A DNA stretch of 64,000 nt from Rhodanobacter sp. A1T4 (GCF_014207185.1 NZ_JACHCP010000009.1:1-64000); one strand, 5' to 3'. Positions 52,517-62,526 are shown, counted from the stretch's first letter. Numbers and translations: made by a program. The notes: a model not told the origin generated them from the letters alone.

Positions 52517-52536
52517 TTGTCATCTTTTTGCAACAT
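52517..52536 (+). promoter_or_regulatory. Pho box of the pst operon
   Basis: TTGTCATCTTTTTGCAACAT matches 14 of 20 positions of the PhoB consensus and lies about 75 bp ahead of pstS. Confidence 0.6.
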
Positions 52537-52610
52537 TCATCTCATCTCATTGCAACACGAAAGGCCTGAAATGGCGGGGTCCAATCCTCCGCCCCTCATA
52601 AGGAGCTACC

Positions 52611-53645
52611 GTGTTGATCACTCGCAAATCTTCGTTCCGATTCGCGGCCGTTGCCGCGATCGCCGTGTCTTCGACGTTTGCCGTCGCCGCCCAGGCAACC
52701 GATATCACCGGCGCTGGCTCCAGCTTCGTGTATCCGGTCATGTCCAAGTGGTCGGCTGCGTATGCCGAGAAGACCGGCAATCATCTTAACTACCAGTCCG
52801 TCGGTTCCGGCGCCGGTATTGCACAGATCAAGGAAGGCACCATCGATTTCGGTGCGTCCGATGCCCCGATGAAAGCCGAAGACCTGCAGCAGTTGGGCCT
52901 GGGGCAGTTCCCGGTCGTGGTCGGCGGCATTGTGCCGGTGATCCATATCGAAGGCATCGCGGAAGATCAGGTCAAGCTCGATGGCACCACTTTGGCCGAC
53001 ATCTTCCTCGGCAAAATCACCAACTGGAACGACCCGAAGATCGCCGCGTTGAATGCCGGCCTCAAACTGCCGGCCGGCAAAATCACCGTGGTCCATCGTT
53101 CGGATGGTTCGGGTACTTCGTTCAACTTCACCAACTTCCTCTCCAAGGTCAACGCGGACTGGGCCAGCAAAGTGAAGTTTGGTACTGCGGTGGAATGGCC
53201 GACGGGCGTGGGTGGCAAGGGCAACGAAGGCGTGTCGCAGTACGTGCGCCAGATTCCGGGTTCCATCGGTTACGTTGAGTATGCCTACGCGGTGAAGAAC
53301 AAGCTGGCCTGGGTTGATCTGAAGAATGCCAGCGGCAATTTCATCAAGCCGAATGCCGCTGCTTTCGCCGCCGCTGCCGCAACTGCCGACTGGAAAAGTG
53401 CAAAAGATTTCAATCTGGTGATGACCAATGCACCGGGTGCTCAGGCATGGCCGATTACTGCCACCACCTGGGTAATCATGTACAAGACGCCAAAGAACGT
53501 CGCGAACAGCAAGGTAGCCTTCGACTTCTTCAAGTGGTCGCTGGAAAAAGGTCAGGAAGACGCTTCATCACTCGACTACGTGCCGCTGCCGGCAGCATTG
53601 GTCTCGCAGATCGAGGCTTACTGGGCATCTGATTACAAGCAGTGA
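52611..53645 (+). CDS. pstS: Phosphate ABC transporter substrate-binding protein (344 aa)
   Basis: GTG start with AAGGAG site. Signal peptide ends at AVAAQA. The mature protein begins TDITGAGSSFVYPVMSKW and has VGSGAGIAQIKEGTIDFGASDAPM and VHRSDGSGTSFNFTNFL, the phosphate-binding loops of PstS. It captures phosphate in the periplasm and delivers it to PstCAB. Its level is normally highest of the operon; a hairpin follows before pstC. Confidence 0.98.
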   Translation: MLITRKSSFRFAAVAAIAVSSTFAVAAQATDITGAGSSFVYPVMSKWSAAYAEKTGNHLNYQSVGSGAGIAQIKEGTIDFGASDAPMKAEDLQQLGLGQFPVVVGGIVPVIHIEGIAEDQVKLDGTTLADIFLGKITNWNDPKIAALNAGLKLPAGKITVVHRSDGSGTSFNFTNFLSKVNADWASKVKFGTAVEWPTGVGGKGNEGVSQYVRQIPGSIGYVEYAYAVKNKLAWVDLKNASGNFIKPNAAAFAAAAATADWKSAKDFNLVMTNAPGAQAWPITATTWVIMYKTPKNVANSKVAFDFFKWSLEKGQEDASSLDYVPLPAALVSQIEAYWASDYKQ

Positions 53646-53709
53646 TATCGCAGGCGGTGATCAGCTTCCAGCCTTCATCGCCCGCTGCATAGCAATACTT
53701 GCTGCAACG

Positions 53710-53737
53710 CCGCCCTTTTCCGGAAGGGCGGCTTTTC
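53710..53737 (+). terminator. Attenuator-like hairpin between pstS and pstC
   Basis: GCCGCCCTT-TTCCGG-AAGGGCGGC followed by TTTT. Its place after pstS suggests partial termination or 3' stabilisation, which would give more PstS than PstCAB. Confidence 0.65.
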
Positions 53738-53802
53738 GCTAGAAGCAGCTGTCACAGCTTCGCTACATCCGGTTTTCTGTTTGCTTGAGGATTGCATCGC
53801 AC

Positions 53803-54822
53803 ATGTCAGCGCAACCCGGCACCCTCGCACCTCCCCGTGTTGTGGAGCAACGCACTCACCGCGACGCCCGCCAGGAGCAATTATTCCGATGGCTGCTCAA
53901 AGGCTGTGCCCTGCTGGTGCTGGCCTCACTGCTCGGTGCCGCAGGAGCCACGTTGTGGGGCGGTCGCGAGGCCTTCGCCAAGTTTGGCTGGCACTTCCTG
54001 GTCAGCACCGCGTGGGATCCGGGCAACGACGTCTACGGTGCGCTCGTGCCGGTCTATGGCACCATCGTCACCTCACTTATTGCTTTGCTGATCGCCGTAC
54101 CGGTGAGTTTCGGCATTGCGCTTTATCTGTCCGAAGTAGCACCCACCTGGCTGCGCACGCCAGTGTCGTCAGCCATTGAACTGCTGGCTGGTATCCCTTC
54201 GATTATCTACGGCATGTGGGGACTGTTTGTCTTCGCGCCGTTCTTTTCCGAGCACATTAAGCCGTGGCTGACCAGCAACCTCGGCAACAAGCCTGATGAT
54301 GGCAAGCTGTCGTGGGTGGTCCAGCATGTGCCCTTTGTGGGCAAGCTCTTCGGTAGCGACTACCCCTTCGGCGCCAGCATCCTGGTTGCCGGCATCGTGC
54401 TGGCGATCATGATCATCCCGTTCATTTCCTCAGTGATGCGCGAGGTGTTTCAGACGGTACCGACGCGGCTGAAGGAGTCCGCCTATGCGCTGGGCTCCAG
54501 CACGTGGGAAGTATCCTGGGACATCGTGCTGCCGTACACGCGCTCGGCGGTGATCGGTGGCATTTTCCTCGGCCTCGGACGCGCGCTCGGCGAGACGATG
54601 GCGGTGGCCTTCATCATCGGCAACTCGATGACGTTTTCGGCATCGCTGCTCGATCCCGGTACCTCGATTGCTTCGACCATCGCCAACCAGTTCAGCGAAG
54701 CCTCGGGCCTGCAGAAATCGTCGCTGATGGCGCTGGCGTTTCTGCTCTTTGTGGTCACCTTTATCGTGCTGCTGATCGCTCGGTTGATGCTGCGCCAGTT
54801 GAAGCGCAAGGAGGGTAACTGA
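53803..54822 (+). CDS. pstC: Phosphate ABC transporter permease PstC (339 aa)
   Basis: Six membrane helices with ALLIAVPVSFGIALYLSEVAP, AGIPSIIYGMWGLFVFAPFF and the EAA loop YALGSSTWEVSWDIVLPYTRSAVIGGIFLGLGRALGETMAVAFIIG. It forms the channel with PstA. A frame extends to TTG 53785, but the ATG at 53803 is preferred. Ends TGATG with pstA, one-base overlap. Confidence 0.96.
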   Translation: MSAQPGTLAPPRVVEQRTHRDARQEQLFRWLLKGCALLVLASLLGAAGATLWGGREAFAKFGWHFLVSTAWDPGNDVYGALVPVYGTIVTSLIALLIAVPVSFGIALYLSEVAPTWLRTPVSSAIELLAGIPSIIYGMWGLFVFAPFFSEHIKPWLTSNLGNKPDDGKLSWVVQHVPFVGKLFGSDYPFGASILVAGIVLAIMIIPFISSVMREVFQTVPTRLKESAYALGSSTWEVSWDIVLPYTRSAVIGGIFLGLGRALGETMAVAFIIGNSMTFSASLLDPGTSIASTIANQFSEASGLQKSSLMALAFLLFVVTFIVLLIARLMLRQLKRKEGN

Positions 54823-55688
54823 TGAGCTCCATCTATCTGCGCCGCCGCATCACCAACTGGCTGGCGATGGGATTCAGTGCCTTGGCCACGCTGATCGGGC
54901 TCACCTTTCTGGCCTGGATTCTCTGGGAGACCCTGCGCCAGGGCATCAGCGCGCTGAATTTCAAGCTGTTCACTGGTATTACCGCCAACGGTGACGAGGG
55001 TGGCCTGGCCAATGCGATGGTCGGTAGCCTGATCATCAACTTCCTCGGCATCGCCATCGCCACACCGATCGGCGTACTGGCAGGCACTTGGCTGGCCGAA
55101 TACGCCAACCGTACCAAGCTGGGTGAGACCATCCGGTTTCTCAACGACATTTTGCTGTCCGCACCGTCGATCGTGATGGGTCTGTTTGTCTACACCATCA
55201 TCGTGCTGCCCAGTACGGTGCTGACCCATGGCTCGACGAGCTTTTCAGGTTTTGCCGGCGGCGTCGCGCTGGCGCTGATCGCCCTGCCAGTGATCGTGCG
55301 CACCACCGACGAGATGCTCCGATTGGTACCTTCCACGCTGCGCGAAGCGGCGCTGTCGCTGGGCGTGCCGCAGTGGAAGCTGACCATGCAGATTCTCATC
55401 CGCGCAGCGCGCTCGGGCATCATCACTGGCGTACTGCTGGCGCTGGCGCGCATCTCGGGCGAAACGGCACCTCTGCTGTTCACCGCGTTCGGCAACAACT
55501 ACATGACGCTGAATCCCATCGACAAAATGTCCAGCCTGCCGCAGATCATCTATCAATACGCCAATGATCCGGGCGATACAGCCCATGCCATGGCCTGGGC
55601 TGGCGCGTTTGTGGTCACCATGTTCGTGCTGCTGTTGAGCCTCGGCTCCCGTCTGGTCTTCTCTCGCAACAAGGTGTCCCATGACTGA
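54822..55688 (+). CDS. pstA: Phosphate ABC transporter permease PstA (288 aa)
   Basis: Six helices, with [39 protein letters not shown] and the EAA loop [48 protein letters not shown], as in PstA. Partner of PstC in the inner membrane. It overlaps pstB by 8 bp, so translation is coupled. Confidence 0.96.
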   Translation: MSSIYLRRRITNWLAMGFSALATLIGLTFLAWILWETLRQGISALNFKLFTGITANGDEGGLANAMVGSLIINFLGIAIATPIGVLAGTWLAEYANRTKLGETIRFLNDILLSAPSIVMGLFVYTIIVLPSTVLTHGSTSFSGFAGGVALALIALPVIVRTTDEMLRLVPSTLREAALSLGVPQWKLTMQILIRAARSGIITGVLLALARISGETAPLLFTAFGNNYMTLNPIDKMSSLPQIIYQYANDPGDTAHAMAWAGAFVVTMFVLLLSLGSRLVFSRNKVSHD

Positions 55689-56490
55689 TTCTGCCCTGGC
55701 CGTAAACACGGCTCAGACCATGGCCGCGCCGCTGGCTGACACCAAGATCACGGTGCGCAACCTGCACTTTTACTACAACGGTTTCCATGCGCTGAAAGGC
55801 ATCAACATGGACATACCGGAGAAGAAAGTCACCGCGATCATCGGTCCTTCCGGCTGCGGCAAGTCAACGTTGCTGCGCATCTTCAACCGCATCTACGCGA
55901 TCTATCCCAAGCTCGAGGCCAAGGGTGACATCGTGCTCGATGGCGAGAACATTCTCGATCCGGGCTATTCGATGAATCGCCTGCGCAGCAAGGTCGGCAT
56001 GGTGTTTCAGAAGCCGGTGCCGTTTCCGATGACCATCTTCGAAAACGTGGCTTACGGCATCCGCCATCACGAAAAGCTGTCCAAGTCCGACATGGAAGGT
56101 CGAGTGGAGCAGGCGCTGCGCAGCGCTGCGCTCTGGGATGAGGTGAAGGACAAGCTCAAGCAGAATGCGCTCGGCCTCTCCGGCGGCCAGCAGCAGCGCT
56201 TGTGCATTGCCCGCGCGATCGCGCTGAAACCCGAAGTACTGCTGCTTGACGAGCCGACCTCGGCGCTCGATCCGATCGCCACCAGCCGCATCGAGCAACT
56301 GGTCGAAGAGCTGAAAAGCGAGTTCACCATCGTCATCGTGACGCACAATATGCAGCAGGCGGCACGCTGTTCCGATCTCACCGCTTTCATGTACATGGGT
56401 GAGCTGATCGAGTTCGACAACACCGAAAAAATCTTTACCAAGCCCGGCAAAAAGCAGACCGAAGATTACATCACCGGCAGATTTGGCTGA
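55681..56490 (+). CDS. pstB: Phosphate ABC transporter ATP-binding protein PstB (269 aa)
   Basis: Walker [10 protein letters not shown] at residues 55-63, Q-loop VFQKPVPFP, signature LSGGQQQR, Walker [12 protein letters not shown] and switch His VTHNMQ. The tail ending in DYITGRFG is typical of PstB. It powers phosphate import through PstCA. PhoU follows after 104 bp. Confidence 0.98.
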   Translation: MTDSALAVNTAQTMAAPLADTKITVRNLHFYYNGFHALKGINMDIPEKKVTAIIGPSGCGKSTLLRIFNRIYAIYPKLEAKGDIVLDGENILDPGYSMNRLRSKVGMVFQKPVPFPMTIFENVAYGIRHHEKLSKSDMEGRVEQALRSAALWDEVKDKLKQNALGLSGGQQQRLCIARAIALKPEVLLLDEPTSALDPIATSRIEQLVEELKSEFTIVIVTHNMQQAARCSDLTAFMYMGELIEFDNTEKIFTKPGKKQTEDYITGRFG

Positions 56491-56594
56491 GTCGAAACAG
56501 TCCCTCTTCCTCGCGGGGAAATCCCTCACAGGAACAGGTTTGAGTGAGACGCTAGCCGGCTCGCACTCGATACTCGAAGCATGAGAGAACACCT

Positions 56595-57320
56595 ATGAGC
56601 AGCACTGGCAAAGAACACATCATCAAGAGCTACGACGGCGAATTGACACGGCTCACTGGCGAAATCGTGCGCATGGGCGAGTTGTCGGTGAGCCAACTCG
56701 AAGCAGCCATCGACGTGATCGACCGTCGCGATGAGCGCGCCGCACAGCGCGTGGTCGGCAATGACGACGCGATCGACCAGCTCGAACAGGAAATAAGCCA
56801 TGACGTGGTGCGCCTGCTGGCGCTGCGCGCGCCGATGGCCGGTGACCTGCGCAACGTGTTTGCAGCACTGCGTATCGCCGCGGATATCGAACGCATCGGC
56901 GACTACGCCGCCAATGTGGCCAAGCGCTCGATCCCGCTGTCGATGGTGGCGCCGGTGGCGCCCACGGCCGGCCTGGGCTACTTGGCCGAACTTGCCGCCA
57001 CGGAAGTACGCGACGTGCTGCTTGCCTATCGCGACCAGAATGCCGAGAAGGCTTATCAGGTGTGGAAGGACGACGCCGAACTCGACGATGCCTATACCGG
57101 CTACTTCCGCCAGTTGCTCACCTACATGATGGAAGATCCGCGCAATATCACGCCATGCACGCATCTGCTGTTCATGGCCAAGAACATCGAAAGGATCGGC
57201 GATCACGCCACCAACATCGCCGAGAACGTGTGGTTCCAGGTCACCGGCGAGCCGCTGAACAAGCAGCGCACCAAGCGCGATTTCACCTCGAATCCCGAAC
57301 TCGGCAAGCTTGGCGAGTAA
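56595..57320 (+). CDS. phoU: Phosphate signalling protein PhoU (241 aa)
   Basis: Two repeats of a three-helix PhoU domain with the metal-site motif IAADIERIGDYAANVAKRS and NIERIGDHATNIAENVW. It links the Pst transporter to PhoR, switching the Pho regulon off when phosphate is plentiful. Last gene of the pst cluster; a terminator follows 35 bp later. Confidence 0.97.
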   Translation: MSSTGKEHIIKSYDGELTRLTGEIVRMGELSVSQLEAAIDVIDRRDERAAQRVVGNDDAIDQLEQEISHDVVRLLALRAPMAGDLRNVFAALRIAADIERIGDYAANVAKRSIPLSMVAPVAPTAGLGYLAELAATEVRDVLLAYRDQNAEKAYQVWKDDAELDDAYTGYFRQLLTYMMEDPRNITPCTHLLFMAKNIERIGDHATNIAENVWFQVTGEPLNKQRTKRDFTSNPELGKLGE

Positions 57321-57355
57321 AAAATAACGCACTGTGCGTTGCTTTGCCTGAATCC

Positions 57356-57386
57356 AAAAAGGAAGCGCCTGATGCGCTTCCTTTTT
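57356..57386 (+). terminator. Terminator after phoU
   Basis: AAAAAGGAAGCGC-CTGAT-GCGCTTCCTTTTT, a 13-bp perfect stem with T run. Confidence 0.9.
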
Positions 57387-57451
57387 GTTTTAGCTGGCCG
57401 ATAAAGGCCATCCATGTCACCAACGGAATATTGATCAGCTGAGTCGATGAA

Positions 57452-57745
57452 CTACCACAGCGGCAAAGTGCGACCCTCTTCACGCGCACGCTTGCGCAGG
57501 CGCGTGCCGTGCACAATGCCGAATACGCCGATGATGATCCATGCCAGCTCCATCAGGAACGCCGGCCAGTTGACCGGACCCAGTCCAAACACCAGCGACA
57601 GAATCACCCCGAGCGCACCCAGCACATTCAATAACTGGTAGATAAGGCCGTTGCCGCGGATCTTGTGCACCTGCAACAGCAAGTAGGCAAGCAACACGAA
57701 AAAAACACCGATGTAACCGACCCAGTCATGCCAGAAAAGATTCAT
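57452..57745 (-). CDS. Small membrane protein, CBU_0592-like (97 aa)
   Basis: Three hydrophobic helices: WVGYIGVFFVLLAYLLL, LNVLGALGVILSLVFGL and AFLMELAWIIIGVFGIVHG, then a basic C-terminus. The layout with DW.GY.GV...Y.L at the start fits CBU_0592-like proteins of unknown function. Its start overlaps the rlmB stop by 4 bp, so it is co-translated with rlmB and rnr upstream. Confidence 0.8.
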   Translation of the reverse strand: MNLFWHDWVGYIGVFFVLLAYLLLQVHKIRGNGLIYQLLNVLGALGVILSLVFGLGPVNWPAFLMELAWIIIGVFGIVHGTRLRKRAREEGRTLPLW

Positions 57746-58488
57746 TTCACTGCACTCCGTTGACGCAAGGCCTCGAATAAAACCACACCGGTAGCGACAG
57801 ATACGTTAAGACTTTCCATCGTGCCCGGCATCGGAATCTTCGCCACGAAATCGCACAGTTCACGGGTCAGGCGACGCATACCCTCGCCTTCGCTGCCAAG
57901 GACGATAGCCACCGGTCCCTTGAAATCAACCGCGTAAATCGATGTCTCCGTCTCGCCGTCCAGACCGGTGATCCAGACACCTGCGTCCTTCAGCTCGCGC
58001 AGCGTACGCGCGAGATTGGTCACCGCAATCAGCGGCACACGATCGGCGCCGCCGGCCGAGGCACGCCGCACCACGGGAGTAAGGCCGACAGCACGATCCT
58101 TCGGCACGATCACGGCCGTCACCTTGGCGGCGGCCGAGCTGCGCAGGCAGGCACCGAGATTGTGGGGATCGGTCACCCCATCGAGCACCAGCACCAGCGT
58201 ATTGCTGCCGTCGCGCTCCATCAGTGCCGCCAGGTCATTCTCATGCGCCATTGGCGGCGCCTCATACAGGGCCGCCACGCCCTGGTGGCGAGCCTCCCCA
58301 GCCAGCTTGTCCAGTTGCTCGCGCGGACGATGGTTGACCGTAATCTTCAGCGCCTTGGCGCGCTCGGCCAGCTCCAGCACGCGCGCATTGCGCTGTCCCT
58401 GCTCGATGACCAGCTCGCGCACACGCTCCGCATCGTTACTCAGTGCACCTTCGACCGGGTTGATCCCGACGATCCAGCTCTCACTCAT
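57742..58488 (-). CDS. rlmB: 23S rRNA (Gm2251) 2'-O-methyltransferase RlmB (248 aa)
   Basis: SPOUT-type methyltransferase with an N-terminal substrate-binding domain and C-terminal knot: LDGVTDPHNLGACLRSS, VIVPKDRAVGLTPVVRRASAGG, IVLGSEGEGMRRLTRELCD and IPMPGTMESLNVSVATGV. It methylates G2251 in the P-loop of 23S rRNA. Start overlaps the rnr stop by 4 bp; rnr-rlmB order is conserved in gammaproteobacteria. Confidence 0.97.
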   Translation of the reverse strand: MSESWIVGINPVEGALSNDAERVRELVIEQGQRNARVLELAERAKALKITVNHRPREQLDKLAGEARHQGVAALYEAPPMAHENDLAALMERDGSNTLVLVLDGVTDPHNLGACLRSSAAAKVTAVIVPKDRAVGLTPVVRRASAGGADRVPLIAVTNLARTLRELKDAGVWITGLDGETETSIYAVDFKGPVAIVLGSEGEGMRRLTRELCDFVAKIPMPGTMESLNVSVATGVVLFEALRQRSAVK

Positions 58489-61223
58489 GGTTTACCTTTC
58501 GGTTTCGGTTTACGCGGGCCGCGCTTGCGGTTGCCGCTCGATGGGGTTGATGCAGGAGCAGGCGCGGCGTGGCTGGATCGGCTCTGCCCCTTGCCGCGAC
58601 TCGGTCCGCTCGATCGATTCGACGCTGAATCGGCAGGAGCTGATCCACGGCGCGGGCGATTGCCGGACTCGGCAGGTCTGGTAGACGAGTAAGAACGCGT
58701 CGGCGGCAAGTTATCGCCATGTCCGCTGCGCACGGGCGCTTCCGGAACCTCGGATTCCTTGCGGCCGAAAGCGCGGCCGATGGCCTTGGCCGCACGGCCA
58801 AACATGCCCTGCGCTTTCGCTTCAGCTACAGGCTTCTTCGGCAAGGAATAACGCTCGCCACTCGCTGCGTAGTTGTACGCCTTGCCAGGTGCCTGGGCTG
58901 GAGCTGCAACAGCTCGCGTAGGTACCAATCTGAAATCGATCTTGCGATCTTCCAGACTCGCACGCAGCACCTGCACGCGCACATGATCGCCGAGACGGAA
59001 CTGCGTGCCGGTGCGCTCGCCTTTCAGCAGTTTGCGGATCGCATCGAAGTGGTAGTAGTCGTTGGCAAGCTGGCTGATGTGCACCAGACCCGACACCTTT
59101 GACTCGTCCAGCTCCACGAACAGGCCGAACGAGGTCACGCCGGTCACCACACCTTCGAACTCGCTGCCAATGTGCTTTTCCATCCACGCGCACTTGAAAC
59201 GCTCGTCAACATCGCGCTCGGCCTCTTCGGCACGGCGTTCGCGCTGCGAACAGTGAATTGCCATCGCCGCCATTTCGGCTGGACTATAGCTGTAATCGCT
59301 GGGTTTGCCGTTGGTCAGCGCGTAGCGAATGGCGCGGTGTACCAGCAGATCGGGATAGCGACGAATCGGCGAGGTGAAGTGTGCATAAGCCGTCAGCGCC
59401 AGACCAAAATGACCTCGGTTATCCGGCTGATACGCCGCCATGCTTTGCGAGCGCAACAGCACCGACTGGATCAATTCGCGCTCGGGGCGATCCTTCACCA
59501 TGCGCAGCACTTCAGAGAAGTCCGCTGGTGTGACGCGATCGACCGACGGCATGCTGAGTTTGAACTCACGCAGGAACTGCTGCAGATCTTCGTATTTCTC
59601 TGCCGGCGGCGGCTCATGCGCACGGAACAACGCAGGGATTTTCTTCTTCTCCAGGAACAGCGCTGCCTGTACGTTGGCGGCGATCATGCATTCCTCGATC
59701 AGCTTGTGCGCGTCGTTGCGCTCGGTCGCGCCCATCGACTCCACGCTGCCGGTCTGGTCGAGACGGAACTTCACTTCCGGCGTTTCAAAGTCGATCGCGC
59801 CACGCCGCTTGCGTTGCGCCACCATCGCCTTGTACAGCGCGTGCAGATTTTCCAGCTGCGGCAGCACGTCGGCGACTTCCTGCAAAGCATCTTCTTCGCG
59901 CAATCCCACCGCCTGCCAAACCTTGTCGTAAGTCAGTCGTGCGTGCGAACGCATCACGGCGTCATAAAACTTCGACTTGACTACATTGCCTTCGGCATCG
60001 ACCTGCATGTCGCAGACCATGCACAGCCGCTCGACCTTGGGGTTCAACGAACAGATGCCGTTGGACAGTGTCTCCGGCAGCATCGGCACCACGAACCCAG
60101 GGAAGTACGTCGAGGTGCTGCGCTCGTACGCTTCCTTGTCCAGTGCGCTGCCCAGGCGCACGTAGTGCGAAACATCGGCAATCGCCACGATCAGGCGGAA
60201 GCCACCGCCACGCTTGGGCTCGGCATACACCGCATCATCGAAGTCGCGCGCGTCGGCGCCATCGATCGTCACCAGCGGCAGCGAGCGGATATCCGTACGG
60301 CCCTCGCGCTCGGCAGCACTGACTTCGGGCTCGACCTGCGCGGCATCGCGCAGCACTTCTGGCGGCCATTCGTGCGGCAGGTCGTGGCTGGCAATAGCCA
60401 TCTCCACCACCAGTGACGGCTGCAGACGTTCGCCCAGCACCGCACGGATCGCACCCTTCGGACCGCGTTGAGCGGTCGGCGGATCGGTGATTTCGACCAC
60501 CACGATCTGACCCGTAGTAGCACCCTGCTCTTCGCCGGGCTTGATCATCACTTCCTGATGGATACGTCGGTCGTCCGGCGTCACTGAGGTCACGCCGTTC
60601 TCGACGATCACGCGGCCGACCAGCCGCGATGAGCGGCGCTGCAGCACTTCGGCAATCGCGCCCTGGCGACGACCGCGACGATCGATACCGACAACGCTGG
60701 CCAGCACGCGATCGCCGTGCATTACGGCGCGCATCTGCTGTGGCGAGAGATACAGGTCATCGCCACCCGCGTCGGGACGCAGAAAGCCGTAGCCCTCGGC
60801 ATTGGCGATCACCACGCCGGCGATCAGGTCGAGCTTCTGCGTCGGCGCATAGCCGCCGCGACGCCCCAGCAGCAGCTGGCCGTCACGCACCATCGCGCCG
60901 AGCCGCTTGCGCAGCGCCTCGAGATCGGTCTCATCGAAGATTTCCAGCGCCTCGGCAATGCGCGCCTCAGTCAACAACTCACCGCGCTCCTCGAGCAACG
61001 CAAGAATCGCCTCGCGGCTGGGAATCGGGTGCTCGTACTTCTGTGCTTCGCGCGCCGCATGCGGATCACGCGCGGCAACGCCGGAAGCCTTGTTGCGCGG
61101 TTTCGATGGGCCGCTGGTGCGCGGGGCTCGTCCGGCAGGTTTCGCCCGGCCTTTGGTCGGGCCGGAGTCCTGTCCGTTTCCGGCCTGGCCCTTGCCGGAC
61201 TGGGGGGGTGTTTTTCTGGTCAC
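58485..61223 (-). CDS. rnr: Ribonuclease R (912 aa)
   Basis: Cold-shock domains precede the RNB catalytic domain (LVTIDGADARDFDDAVYAEP, with the Asp cluster, and PMLPETLSNGICSLNPKVERL) and an S1 domain (GVVTGVTSFGLFVELDESKVSGLVHI). It degrades structured RNA 3' to 5'. The N-terminal 70 and C-terminal 130 residues are long, disordered and rich in Lys, Arg, Pro and Ser, more than in E. coli RNase R (about 813). GTG start at 61223 is chosen; the frame is open to 61295, with no strong signal there. Confidence 0.95.
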   Translation of the reverse strand: MTRKTPPQSGKGQAGNGQDSGPTKGRAKPAGRAPRTSGPSKPRNKASGVAARDPHAAREAQKYEHPIPSREAILALLEERGELLTEARIAEALEIFDETDLEALRKRLGAMVRDGQLLLGRRGGYAPTQKLDLIAGVVIANAEGYGFLRPDAGGDDLYLSPQQMRAVMHGDRVLASVVGIDRRGRRQGAIAEVLQRRSSRLVGRVIVENGVTSVTPDDRRIHQEVMIKPGEEQGATTGQIVVVEITDPPTAQRGPKGAIRAVLGERLQPSLVVEMAIASHDLPHEWPPEVLRDAAQVEPEVSAAEREGRTDIRSLPLVTIDGADARDFDDAVYAEPKRGGGFRLIVAIADVSHYVRLGSALDKEAYERSTSTYFPGFVVPMLPETLSNGICSLNPKVERLCMVCDMQVDAEGNVVKSKFYDAVMRSHARLTYDKVWQAVGLREEDALQEVADVLPQLENLHALYKAMVAQRKRRGAIDFETPEVKFRLDQTGSVESMGATERNDAHKLIEECMIAANVQAALFLEKKKIPALFRAHEPPPAEKYEDLQQFLREFKLSMPSVDRVTPADFSEVLRMVKDRPERELIQSVLLRSQSMAAYQPDNRGHFGLALTAYAHFTSPIRRYPDLLVHRAIRYALTNGKPSDYSYSPAEMAAMAIHCSQRERRAEEAERDVDERFKCAWMEKHIGSEFEGVVTGVTSFGLFVELDESKVSGLVHISQLANDYYHFDAIRKLLKGERTGTQFRLGDHVRVQVLRASLEDRKIDFRLVPTRAVAAPAQAPGKAYNYAASGERYSLPKKPVAEAKAQGMFGRAAKAIGRAFGRKESEVPEAPVRSGHGDNLPPTRSYSSTRPAESGNRPRRGSAPADSASNRSSGPSRGKGQSRSSHAAPAPASTPSSGNRKRGPRKPKPKGKP

Positions 61224-61355
61224 TAAAATACCTTGAGGTGTTCGCGCTGCGAAGGATGACACGACGCGATGAATAGGGTGAAAAAGAGTTGACAAGCCAC
61301 CGGCAGGTGCCTACATTACGCGGCTCACGCAGCTTGTACAGCCGGGTGACACCCT

Positions 61356-61442
61356 GCCCGGGTGGCGGAATTGGTAGACGCACTAGCTTCAGGTGCTAGC
61401 GGGGGCAACTCCGTGGAGGTTCGAGTCCTCTCCCGGGCACCA
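61356..61442 (+). tRNA. tRNA-Leu (CAG)
   Basis: 87 nt class II tRNA with GCCCGGG acceptor, long variable arm (GGGGGCAACTCC), anticodon loop TTCAGGT (CAG), T arm GGTTCGAGTCC and encoded CCA. Confidence 0.96.
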
Positions 61443-61450
61443 ATTGTAAA

Positions 61451-61485
61451 CGAAGGCCGCCCCACAAAGGCGGCCTTCGTCTTTT
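61451..61485 (+). terminator. Terminator after tRNA-Leu
   Basis: CGAAGGCCGCC and GGCGGCCTTCG form an 11-bp stem with a CCACAAA loop, followed by TCTTTT. Confidence 0.85.
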
Positions 61486-61548
61486 GGGCGATCGGCTGGC
61501 GGGCCAATCAGCGATACGATAAGAACTTCTGCTCAACGGAGTTCGACC

Positions 61549-62013
61549 ATGTCACGTCCGCCACTGCCACCTTTCACCGAAGCCACGGCGATCCAGAAAG
61601 TGCGCATGGCCGAAGACGCGTGGAACGGCCGCGACCCCGCCAAGGTTGCACTGGCATATACGCCCAACAGCCAGTGGCGCAACCGCGCGGAGTTTATCAA
61701 CGGCCGCGAAGCCATCGAAGCGTTTCTGGCACGCAAATGGGCGAAGGAGCTCGACTACCGACTGACCAAGGAACTGTGGACCTTTGCTGACAACCGCATC
61801 GCCGTGCGCTTTGCCTACGAATACCACGACGACAGCGGCTACTGGTTTCGCGCTTATGGCAACGAGAACTGGGAATTCGACGAGGAGGGCTTGATGCAGC
61901 GTCGTCTGGCCAGCATTAACGAACATCCCATTGCCGAGGCAGATCGCAAGTTTCACTGGCCGCTGGGCCGTCGGCCGGATGACGCGCCCGAACTGAGCGC
62001 ATTGGGCCTGTAA
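61549..62013 (+). CDS. DUF1348/SnoaL-like nuclear transport factor 2 family protein (154 aa)
   Basis: A compact cone-like fold protein: [88 protein letters not shown] and a C-terminal [11 protein letters not shown]. These are the conserved blocks of DUF1348, a SnoaL-like group of unknown reaction. Soluble and cytosolic. It stands between the tRNA-Leu terminator and the convergent VOC gene. Confidence 0.85.
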   Translation: MSRPPLPPFTEATAIQKVRMAEDAWNGRDPAKVALAYTPNSQWRNRAEFINGREAIEAFLARKWAKELDYRLTKELWTFADNRIAVRFAYEYHDDSGYWFRAYGNENWEFDEEGLMQRRLASINEHPIAEADRKFHWPLGRRPDDAPELSALGL

Positions 62014-62027
62014 AAGCCCGTGACGTT

Positions 62028-62435
62028 CTAAATGGTCGCCGGACCTTTCAGTTCGATCATATTGCCCTGCGGATCGAACAGGTAGATCGACGGACCCTCA
62101 CCTTCTGCACCGTATCGCGATCCCACCTCGCCGATGCGCACACCATGCGCCGCGAGATGCGCCAGGATCGATGCTTCGTCGTAATTCTGCACACGCAGGC
62201 AAACATGATCCACGTTGTGGGCTTGCTCTCCCAGCGCGGCGCCACCAAAGCGTCCAAGCTTGCCGTCAATGCTGATGAGATCAATGAGCGAAGCGCCAGC
62301 TCGCAGCTGAACCAGGCCGATCTCGTCCTGCCTGCGTTCTTCATGACAGCCGAGTACGTCGCAATAGAAACGTTGCATGGCTTCGATGTCGACGGCGCGA
62401 AAGACGATGTGGTCGATTTCACCGATGCGAATCAC
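62028..62435 (-). CDS. VOC (glyoxalase-like) family protein (135 aa)
   Basis: The GTG at 62435, with CTGGAG 9 bp ahead, gives VIRIGEIDHIVFRAVDIEAMQRFYCDVLGC, the first beta-alpha-beta half of the vicinal-oxygen-chelate fold. A metal-ligand type His lies in DHIVF, another in VDHVCLRV, and a Glu in MIELKGP. The protein is a likely metal-dependent isomerase, lyase or dioxygenase of unknown substrate. The long upstream extension of the frame overlaps the glycine riboswitch and is not coding. Confidence 0.85.
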   Translation of the reverse strand: MIRIGEIDHIVFRAVDIEAMQRFYCDVLGCHEERRQDEIGLVQLRAGASLIDLISIDGKLGRFGGAALGEQAHNVDHVCLRVQNYDEASILAHLAAHGVRIGEVGSRYGAEGEGPSIYLFDPQGNMIELKGPATI

Positions 62436-62526
62436 GGCGGCATGCTCCAGTGCGAACGAATGGGTGAGACGTAACGCGTGTGGCCGGCAGTGTATCGAGC
62501 TGTCCCAACAGCAACAATGTGGGATC

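Noticed and set aside
53750-53775. CTGTCACA between pstS and pstC as a second Pho box
   Set aside because: Only one half-site is present; the second repeat is not recognisable.
59172-60416. 414-codon frame opposite rnr
   Set aside because: Shadow of the RNB domain coding sequence.
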